Assembly: GCF_902506065.1 (NCBI RefSeq) | Contig: NZ_LR732912.1 | Coordinates: 3,563,406 to 3,627,405, forward strand | Length of the DNA: 64,000 bases | Direction: 5' to 3' | Source: Arthrobacter sp. 9V | GTDB taxonomy: Bacteria; Actinomycetota; Actinomycetes; Actinomycetales; Micrococcaceae | In this document: positions 58,870 to 64,000 of the stretch, piece after piece | How positions within the stretch are numbered: position 1 is the first letter of the stretch | Layout: the number at the start of each line of letters is the position of its first letter | Notes under the pieces: model-generated | Seen by the model: only the letters and a program-made list of their open reading frames with translations | Databases searched by the model: none | What the model was told of the DNA's origin: nothing | Made by a program: the position numbers and the translations under genes

Positions 58870-58917
58870 CGCCGTTGTTCCGCCGGTTACGGTCTCCCGA
58901 TCACACCCTTATCCACA
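58858..58917 (+). promoter_or_regulatory. Pair of DnaA-box sequences, direct repeats
   Basis: TTGTCCACA (58858-58866, overlapping the kinase stop codon) and TTATCCACA (58909-58917) lie 51 bp apart in the same orientation; each continues as TAGCGSCG. Both match DnaA boxes used in actinobacteria. They lie 100-170 bp upstream of the WXG100 gene, in an otherwise featureless 154-bp gap. Confidence 0.5.
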
Positions 58918-59023
58918 TAGCGGCGAATGCCTGTTCTGCGGTTGCGGGAGGCTGCTTAGGCTCGATGTTGTAGCCACGCATCCCCCGCAAACCGCGGAAC
59001 ATCTTCGTCGAAAGGCATTACCC

Positions 59024-59314
59024 ATGAGCGTCATTTCCGTCGACACCGAACTGCTCCAGCTCAAGTCAGCCAACGTCAAGGGAACTGTTGATCGCATCAG
59101 TTCCGATGTCCAGACCATGCGGCGCGGCCTGGAAGAACTCGAAGCCACCTGGCGGGGAACAGCTGCCACCAATTTCCAGGCACTGGTCATGGAGTGGTCC
59201 CTGACCCAGAGCAAGGTGGAGGCGTCCTTGGCTTCCATCAACCTTGCTCTATCTTCAGCGGCCACAAGCTATCTGGAAGTGGAGCAGGGAAACACTCAGC
59301 GCTTCACCTACTAG
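59024..59314 (+). CDS. WXG100-family (ESX/type VII secretion target-like) protein
   Basis: The 96-residue protein (MSVISVDTELLQLKSANVKG) is a two-helix hairpin with the WxG turn as LEATWRGTAATNF and a C-terminal helix ending YLEVEQGNTQRFTY, in which YxxxE-type signalling residues are loosely kept. WXG100 proteins are secreted by type VII systems as dimers. No EccC ATPase or other ESX gene is present in the window, so this is an orphan target. Confidence 0.85.
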   Translation: MSVISVDTELLQLKSANVKGTVDRISSDVQTMRRGLEELEATWRGTAATNFQALVMEWSLTQSKVEASLASINLALSSAATSYLEVEQGNTQRFTY

Positions 59315-59349
59315 TTACCTGTCCGGCTCTTTCCGCACTCCATGAAACT

Positions 59350-59393
59350 CCTGCGGGGCCGGCTGTCTTCCCCCTGTGCAGCCGCCTCGCAGG
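59350..59393 (+). terminator. Hairpin after WXG100 gene
   Basis: A 14-15-bp imperfect GC-rich stem closes on a 14-base loop 35 bases after the stop. There is no T-run, so termination would be weak or factor-dependent. Confidence 0.35.
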
Positions 59394-59487
59394 TCATGAG
59401 GAGCCTGAAGACTGAACAAGCACTCACTTGCGCCGAGTAGTTCAAGCCTGCCCCCCGGGCCCAGCCAGCGGGACTAACTCGAAGGGT

Positions 59488-60537
59488 CTAGCCTTCAACA
59501 GTCCCCTGGTGGAAACGGAGCCGCCATTGCCCGCGGTCCAGCAGCCAGACAGAACTGCGTAGCACCGAGCCTGTGTGCGCGAAGCTGCGGTAGTTCAGCA
59601 ATATGGTGTTCTCACTCAGACGGTCCGCGCTGAGCAGTTCCAGTTCGGTCGGTTCACCGGGGTCCTCTTCCAAAGCCACCATCATGGCATCCCGTGTCCA
59701 GAACCTGCCTGAACTGCCGATCTCCGCGAAGTCGGGGTGGAGCAGGACACCGATCCTGCCAATGTCCGCCCTCACATCCGGGCGGAGCAGTTCCCGCTCC
59801 AAAGCCAGGACTGTGTCCTCCGCTGACAGCTGCTGTGTTGAAGCGTCATCCTCCAGCTCGCTGAAAAGATCGGCCTGCCCAAAGATGCCGGCTTCACCGA
59901 AAAGGGTGGGCTCAAAATGCGGCCGGGTGCTTCGGTCAGCTTTGACGGATGCAGCACCTGATCCAAGGGAAGGAACGCCGGCGGGGGCGCCTACCGTGAC
60001 GCTGGATGCAGCGCTGGCAGGGACCTGCTCCGGCCCCTTGCCTCGCTCCTGGCTCCGTTCCTCTTCCCGGGCACCAGGGAACCCTGGACCTGCACGGTGC
60101 GCGACGCCCTGCTGGTAGGCAGTAGCAACGGCTCGTGCGCGCTCATCCGCAGCTTCGTTGAGGTCGTGACCGGCATGGCCCTTGACCCATTCGAAGGTAT
60201 ATTTACGGCCCACGATTGCTTGGTCGATCTCCTTGAGAAGGTCAACATTCAGCACAGGCTTGCCGTCGGCCTTTCGCCAGCCCTTCCGCTTCCATCCCGA
60301 CATCCACTTAGTGATGCAGTTAATGACGTACTGGCTGTCGCAAAGGATCAAAAGCTCTTCTTGTGGCACATGGGCTGTGGACCGGAACAGGTCCAGGACG
60401 GCCATCAATTCACCCTGGTTGTTGGTACCGTGCGGCCAACCCCCTGCTCGCCAACAGGAGTCATCAACGTACCAGGCCCAACCGGCCGGCCCAGGATTAC
60501 CGAGGGCGGACCCATCGGCGGCAGCAATAATCGTCAT
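59488..60537 (-). CDS. Ribonuclease HI fused to an NTF2/SnoaL-like domain
   Basis: ATG 60537 (MTIIAAADGSALGNPGPAGW) gives 349 residues. Residues 1-140 form RNase HI with the catalytic carboxylates in AAADGSALG, NNQGELMAVL, LCDSQYVINCI and LNEAADERARA. A variable, low-complexity linker (about 155-235) leads to a C-terminal domain (about 238-349) resembling the SnoaL/NTF2 fold (DVRADIGRIGVLLHPDFAEI, LLDRGQWRLRFHQG). RNase HI removes RNA from RNA-DNA hybrids. The fused domain is of unknown role. Confidence 0.88.
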   Translation of the reverse strand: MTIIAAADGSALGNPGPAGWAWYVDDSCWRAGGWPHGTNNQGELMAVLDLFRSTAHVPQEELLILCDSQYVINCITKWMSGWKRKGWRKADGKPVLNVDLLKEIDQAIVGRKYTFEWVKGHAGHDLNEAADERARAVATAYQQGVAHRAGPGFPGAREEERSQERGKGPEQVPASAASSVTVGAPAGVPSLGSGAASVKADRSTRPHFEPTLFGEAGIFGQADLFSELEDDASTQQLSAEDTVLALERELLRPDVRADIGRIGVLLHPDFAEIGSSGRFWTRDAMMVALEEDPGEPTELELLSADRLSENTILLNYRSFAHTGSVLRSSVWLLDRGQWRLRFHQGTVEG

Positions 60538-60589
60538 GGGGTTAATCCTGCCAGACCCCACCGACACTTAAACTGTGCTACCACCCAAC

Positions 60590-60643
60590 TAGGGGACAGC
60601 ACCTGTCGCTACGGGCCCTCATAAGTGCTGGATCTGTCCCCTA
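60590..60643. repeat. Inverted repeat, with a nearby duplicated 13-mer
   Basis: TAGGGGACAG (60590-60599) pairs with CTGTCCCCTA (60634-60643), and inner CAGCAC/GTGCTG overlap it. TGCGGACAGCAAA then occurs twice just downstream. It sits between RNase HI and the groL terminator. Confidence 0.5.
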
Positions 60644-60680
60644 CTTGGTGCGGACAGCAAACTTGGGTGCGGACAGCAAA

Positions 60681-60715
60681 ACGGCGGCCCCCACCAAAAA
60701 GGTGAGGACCGCCGT
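60681..60715 (-). terminator. Intrinsic terminator of groL
   Basis: On the minus strand, a 15-bp stem with two to three mismatches around a TTTTT loop (60715-60701 with 60695-60681) is followed by TTTGCTG, 36 bases after the groL stop. Confidence 0.7.
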
Positions 60716-60751
60716 CGTGATGCTTGGCGCTGTATCGCTACAGCTTCGGGC

Positions 60752-62377
60752 TTAGAAGCCGCCCATGCCACCCATGTCGTCGCCGCCGGCAGCCGGGGCG
60801 TTCTTCTCGGGCTTGTCGGCAACTACAGCCTCGGTGGTCAGGAAGAGACCAGCGATGGAAGCAGCGTTCTGGAGAGCCGAGCGGGTGACCTTTACGGGGT
60901 CGTTGACGCCGGCAGCCAGAAGGTCTTCGTAGACGCCCGTGGCAGCGTTCAGGCCGTGGCCCGAAGGCAGTCCGCGAACCTTGTCCACCACAACGCCAGG
61001 CTCGAGGCCGGCGTTGAAGGCGATCTGCTTCAGCGGTGCGTCGATGGCAACCTTGACGATGTTGGCACCGGTAGCCTCATCACCCTGAAGGGTGAGGTTG
61101 GCGAATGCCTTGGCGCCTGCCTGGATGAGGGCTACGCCACCACCGGCAACGATGCCTTCTTCAACGGCAGCCTTTGCGTTGCGGACTGCGTCCTCAATGC
61201 GGTGCTTGCGTTCCTTGAGCTCAACTTCGGTTGCGGCACCAGCCTTGATGACTGCAACGCCGCCGGCCAGCTTGGCCAGGCGTTCCTGCAGCTTCTCGCG
61301 GTCGTAGTCGGAGTCGGAGTTCTCGATCTCGGCGCGGATCTGGGCCACGCGGCCGGCGATCTGCTCGGCGTCGCCGGCACCTTCAACGATGGTGGTCTCG
61401 TCCTTGGTGACAACAACCTTGCGGGCGGTGCCGAGGAGTTCCAGGCCAGCGTTTTCGAGCTTGAGGCCAACTTCTTCGGAGATGACCTGGCCACCGGTGA
61501 GGATGGCGATGTCGGCCAGCTGTGCCTTGCGGCGGTCACCGAAGCCCGGAGCCTTGACGGCAACGGACTTGAAGGTGCCACGGATCTTGTTGACGATCAG
61601 TGTGGCCAGGGCCTCACCTTCGATGTCTTCGGCGATGATCAGCAGCGGCTTGTTGGACTGCATGACCTTCTCCAGAACCGTGACGAGTTCCTTCACGTTG
61701 GAGATCTTGGAGTTCACGATCAGGATGTACGGGTCTTCGAGGACCGTTTCCTGGCGCTCAGCGTCGGTGACGAAGTAAGCGGAGATGTAACCCTTGTCGA
61801 AGCGCATGCCTTCGGTGAGTTCGAGCTCCAGGCCGAAGGTGTTGGATTCCTCGACCGTGATGACGCCTTCCTTGCCCACCTTGTCCAGGGCTTCGGCGAT
61901 GAGGCTGCCGATTTCCGGGTCGCCGGCGGAGATGGAAGCCGTGGCTGCGATCTCTTCCTTGGTTTCGATTTCCTTGGCGGAGGCCAGCAGTTCGCTGATG
62001 ACTGCCTCAACAGCCTTCTCGATACCGCGCTTGAGGGAGAGCGGGTCGGCGCCGGCGGCAACGTTGCGCAGGCCTTCCTTCACCAGTGCCTGGGCGAGGA
62101 CGGTTGCAGTGGTAGTACCGTCGCCAGCGACGTCATCCGTCTTCTTGGCAACTTCCTTGACCAGTTCTGCACCGATCTTCTCGTAAGGATCGTCCAGCTC
62201 GATCTCCTTGGCGATGGAAACACCATCGTTGGTGATCGTGGGGGCGCCCCACTTCTTTTCGAGGACGACGTTGCGTCCACGCGGGCCGAGGGTGACCTTG
62301 ACGGCGTCTGCGAGGATGTTCAGGCCCCGCTCGAGGCCGCGGCGTGCCTCTTCATCAAATGCAATGATCTTGGCCAT
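60752..62377 (-). CDS. groL: Chaperonin GroEL (60 kDa)
   Basis: This is a 541-residue chaperonin with the hallmark MAKIIAFDEEARRGLERGLN start, LGPRGRNVVLEKKWGAPTIT, the ATP-binding GDGTTTATVLAQALV and the C-terminal GGDDMGGMGGF tail. It folds client proteins in a double ring with GroES. No groS is adjacent, so this is the stand-alone copy usual in actinobacteria (GroEL2-type), and it is under HrcA/CIRCE control. The highly biased codons point to strong expression. Confidence 0.97.
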   Translation of the reverse strand: MAKIIAFDEEARRGLERGLNILADAVKVTLGPRGRNVVLEKKWGAPTITNDGVSIAKEIELDDPYEKIGAELVKEVAKKTDDVAGDGTTTATVLAQALVKEGLRNVAAGADPLSLKRGIEKAVEAVISELLASAKEIETKEEIAATASISAGDPEIGSLIAEALDKVGKEGVITVEESNTFGLELELTEGMRFDKGYISAYFVTDAERQETVLEDPYILIVNSKISNVKELVTVLEKVMQSNKPLLIIAEDIEGEALATLIVNKIRGTFKSVAVKAPGFGDRRKAQLADIAILTGGQVISEEVGLKLENAGLELLGTARKVVVTKDETTIVEGAGDAEQIAGRVAQIRAEIENSDSDYDREKLQERLAKLAGGVAVIKAGAATEVELKERKHRIEDAVRNAKAAVEEGIVAGGGVALIQAGAKAFANLTLQGDEATGANIVKVAIDAPLKQIAFNAGLEPGVVVDKVRGLPSGHGLNAATGVYEDLLAAGVNDPVKVTRSALQNAASIAGLFLTTEAVVADKPEKNAPAAGGDDMGGMGGF

Positions 62378-62591
62378 AACGGCGGTAGTCCTTTCGGGAC
62401 AGTCGTTAAGAAGGTACCTGTCAGGTAGGGTGCCCGCGACGGACGGTCCATTGCTTGCGGCCTCTGTATGCCCCGCGCTCCGAACCTCACCCCACCAAGG
62501 TGTTTCTTGATCCTCCGCAGGTCCGCTACGTGTCCGCCGCCGGGTTTACCGGGCCGGACTTAGCAGTCGAACCATGGGAGTGCTAAATCAA

Positions 62592-62620
62592 TAATTAGCA
62601 CTCGACCGGTGAGAGTGCAA
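62592..62620 (-). promoter_or_regulatory. groL promoter
   Basis: On the minus strand, TTGCAC (62620-62615) and TAATTA (62597-62592) are 17 bases apart. CIRCE covers the whole element, so bound HrcA would block RNA polymerase directly. Confidence 0.6.
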
Positions 62621-62621
62621 G
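62595..62621. promoter_or_regulatory. CIRCE operator (HrcA site)
   Basis: TTAGCACTC (62595-62603), 9 bases, then GAGTGCAAG (62613-62621) matches CIRCE with 16 of 18 consensus bases. It overlaps the groL promoter. HrcA is the known repressor; hrcA itself is not in the window. Confidence 0.9.
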
Positions 62622-62690
62622 CAGAGATGCCACTTTGCTCTATATACAGAAGGGTTTCAGCCAAGGGCTGACGCGGACACGCCCTACGAA

Positions 62691-62894
62691 CTACGCGACG
62701 CGGACGCCCTCGGCTTGCGGGCCCTTCTGGCCCTCCCCCAGTTCAAACTCAACCCGCTGGCCTTCTTCGAGGGCGCGGAAGCCATCCATCTGGATAGCGG
62801 ACCAGTGCACAAAGACGTCGTCGCCGGATTCATCTACAGTGATGAATCCGTAGCCTTTTTCGGCATTGAACCATTTGACGGTTCCCAAAGCCAT
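62691..62894 (-). CDS. cspA: Cold-shock protein CspA-type
   Basis: ATG 62894 (MALGTVKWFNAEKGYGFI) gives a 67-residue single-domain cold-shock protein with RNP1 KGYGFI and RNP2 DVFVHWSAI. It binds single-stranded RNA and melts structure. A GTG three codons upstream is less likely. It is a monocistronic gene with a 173-bp leader region. Confidence 0.95.
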   Translation of the reverse strand: MALGTVKWFNAEKGYGFITVDESGDDVFVHWSAIQMDGFRALEEGQRVEFELGEGQKGPQAEGVRVA

Positions 62895-63067
62895 GATGCC
62901 CACACTTTCGCAGTAGCCAAGACCGGTTGCCGGGATCTCCGTACCGGAATCAATCCACTGTAACCACAGTCACCATCACCGCGCTGCCGTGAAGGGGCAG
63001 GGCACCGCTTTTGTTATTGAGGCTTAACCGAGTTGGGGCTTTGACGCCGCAGAATCGCTTCCGCGGA
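62895..63067 (-). promoter_or_regulatory. cspA leader and promoter region
   Basis: ACTGT-AACC-ACAGT (62957-62970) is a perfect palindrome about 65 bases before the cspA start. Cold-shock genes often have a structured leader; a specific thermoswitch cannot be shown by eye. Confidence 0.3.
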
Positions 63068-63700
63068 CTACTGGAAGCCGGGTCCGGCTACAACCACCAA
63101 GGGCTGTTGAACCTCAGGCGTTTCCACAATGGTTTGAATGCCCAGCAAGGTTCCCAATGCCTCGGCGTTCGCCTTTTGCCCGGGTGCGTTGTAGAAGATC
63201 ACAGATGTCTGCTGCGGCAGTCCACCCCAGTTGCCTACGGTGCTCAATGTCCAACCGTCACCTTGTACAAGGCCTGCCACCCGACCGGCCAGGCCGGCGG
63301 TTCCGGCACCGTTGTACACAGCAACGGGGGTGCTCTTGTCCACAGGCGCTGAGGAGGGAGTCGCAGAAGCAGATTCAGACGGCGTCGGTTCGGCACTGGG
63401 TTCACTGCTGGGCTCGCTGGACGCTGGCGGTGCGCTGCTTGATTCAGTGGGCGCCGCGGATGGTGCCGTCGAGGTCTGCTGGGGTGCCGCCGTCGTGACG
63501 TTTGACGCAGCGCCCGGTGCCACCAGCCCAAGGTTGGGGAGGATCAGGAAGGCTACCAGTCCGAGTACCAAAGCCACTGCCCCAACAGTCAGGACCGGCC
63601 ACAGAGTGGGCCGTGCGGTCTCTTGGGCGTCGCGGTGAACGCCTTGGCGGGACGTGTTCTGCGGGACCTGATCGAATTCGTCCCTGGCATATTTGGTCAT
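63068..63700 (-). CDS. LytR_C domain-containing membrane protein
   Basis: The 210-residue protein (MTKYARDEFDQVPQNTSRQG) has one membrane segment (about 35-57), a Ser/Pro/Ala/Glu-rich extracellular linker (about 65-122) and a LytR_C domain (TPVAVYNGAGTAGLAGRVAG). LytR_C domains occur on LytR-CpsA-Psr cell-wall ligases and as stand-alone proteins such as this one. It likely works in the cell envelope; partner unknown. It is downstream of a DUF3263 gene, an arrangement I believe is common in actinobacteria. Confidence 0.88.
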   Translation of the reverse strand: MTKYARDEFDQVPQNTSRQGVHRDAQETARPTLWPVLTVGAVALVLGLVAFLILPNLGLVAPGAASNVTTAAPQQTSTAPSAAPTESSSAPPASSEPSSEPSAEPTPSESASATPSSAPVDKSTPVAVYNGAGTAGLAGRVAGLVQGDGWTLSTVGNWGGLPQQTSVIFYNAPGQKANAEALGTLLGIQTIVETPEVQQPLVVVAGPGFQ

Positions 63701-63749
63701 GGTGAAGCTGTGTCCTTGCTGGTTGCTGCTGACTGATCAGCCTGGCGAT

Positions 63750-64000
63750 TTACGCGTCGGACCCCAAGCGACGTGCAGTCCTCGCACGCTGGCGGGACGT
63801 ACGTAGTCTACGCAGTCTCTTGACGAGCATGGGATCGTGGGCCAACGCGTCCTCGGTATCGATCAGCGCGTTCAGGATCTGATAGTAGTGTGTGGCGGAG
63901 AGGTCGAACAGCTCGCGGATGGCCTGTTCTTTTGCCCCGGCGTACTTCCACCACTGCCGCTCCAGCGCCAGCATCTGCTGGTCCCGCTCGCTTAATGGCG
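63750..64000 (-). CDS. DUF3263 domain protein, 5' end outside window
   Basis: The frame continues past the last base: codons 5' of the internal ATG at 63974 read PLSERDQQ in frame, so that ATG is not the start. The conserved core is MLALERQWWKYAGAKEQAIR, then LFDLSATHYYQILNALIDTE, and the end is basic (RRLRTSRQRARTARRLGSD). DUF3263 is a small helical, probably DNA-binding actinobacterial family of unknown role. It is transcribed just ahead of the LytR_C gene. Confidence 0.85.
   Translation of the reverse strand, partial: PLSERDQQMLALERQWWKYAGAKEQAIRELFDLSATHYYQILNALIDTEDALAHDPMLVKRLRRLRTSRQRARTARRLGSDA

Larger units (their letters stand above)
62378..62690. other. groL leader and intergenic region
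   Basis: About 313 bp between groL and cspA. It holds the groL promoter and CIRCE (entered separately) and a long 5' leader of about 205 bases. The rest is GC-rich with no gene. GAGTGCTAA at 62578-62586 is an extra CIRCE half-site. Confidence 0.6.

Noticed and set aside
60956..62428. Plus-strand frame of 490 codons opposite groL
   Set aside because: Mirror of a strongly codon-biased GroEL gene; no domain.

Overview
The window is chromosomal DNA of a high-GC actinobacterium, most likely an Arthrobacter/Paenarthrobacter-type Micrococcales member. The grounds are the strong GC bias at third codon positions, an IdeR/DtxR iron regulator, DUF3027 and DUF3263 proteins, an XPB-type helicase pair, a WXG100 protein, a GroEL ending in a Gly/Met tail under a CIRCE element, and c-di-AMP (ydaO-type) riboswitches in front of cell-wall hydrolases. 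Genus placement is inference. There are no transposases, integrases, prophage genes or CRISPR arrays, so this is core and soft-accessory chromosome rather than an island.

Layout. 1-6058: the end of an APC-type permease, a palindromic repeat, an XRE-cupin regulator divergent from a sodium:solute symporter with a palindromic operator between them, a weakly coding 0.8-kb stretch with degenerate repeats, a 63-residue acidic protein, and an MbfA-like ferritin/VIT1 iron transporter. 6144-12362: two tandem membrane-anchored metzincin-like proteins, a LOG-family protein, and a large secreted PIG-L deacetylase with carbohydrate-binding-type and FG-GAP repeats. 12513-20814: sucD-sucC, a lipoprotein, the PcrA helicase, an inositol-monophosphatase-family enzyme and two membrane proteins set among dispersed repeats. 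20924-31580: tRNA-Arg(CCT) abutting a DUF6314 gene, a Nudix hydrolase, an ABC exporter translationally coupled to an ABC-F ATPase that has a terminator and a small overlapping ORF in its leader, a helix-turn-helix/membrane protein pair, a polar amino-acid ABC importer, and two paralogous membrane-anchored proteins of unknown function.

31616-40907: a GH38 alpha-mannosidase, then a molybdenum-cofactor/formate-dehydrogenase block (mobA-DUF6457, moeA, fdhF-like, fdhD) and an HNH endonuclease. 41125-45037: three cell-wall hydrolases (two NlpC/P60, one M23) behind two c-di-AMP riboswitches, followed by the iron regulator. 45331-53542: serC, an MFS exporter, DUF3027, a cold-shock-domain protein, and the Helicase_C_3/XPB pair. 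53754-64000: a membrane protein with a membrane-anchored multicopper oxidase, an OmpR-type two-component system, an orphan WXG100 protein, an RNase HI fusion, groL with CIRCE, cspA, a LytR_C protein and the start of a DUF3263 gene.

The most informative non-coding signals are the terminator and overlapping uORF in front of the ABC-F gene, the two c-di-AMP riboswitches whose 3' ends abut the Shine-Dalgarno sequences, a Shine-Dalgarno located inside a tRNA acceptor stem, a hairpin that buries the Shine-Dalgarno of the response regulator, a pair of DnaA boxes downstream of the sensor kinase, and several palindromic or dispersed repeats. No wholly new multi-gene system can be asserted from sequence alone. 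The best candidates for undescribed biology are the paired Cys-containing membrane proteins at 29671-31580, the ABC-F leader, and the tandem metzincin-like pair.
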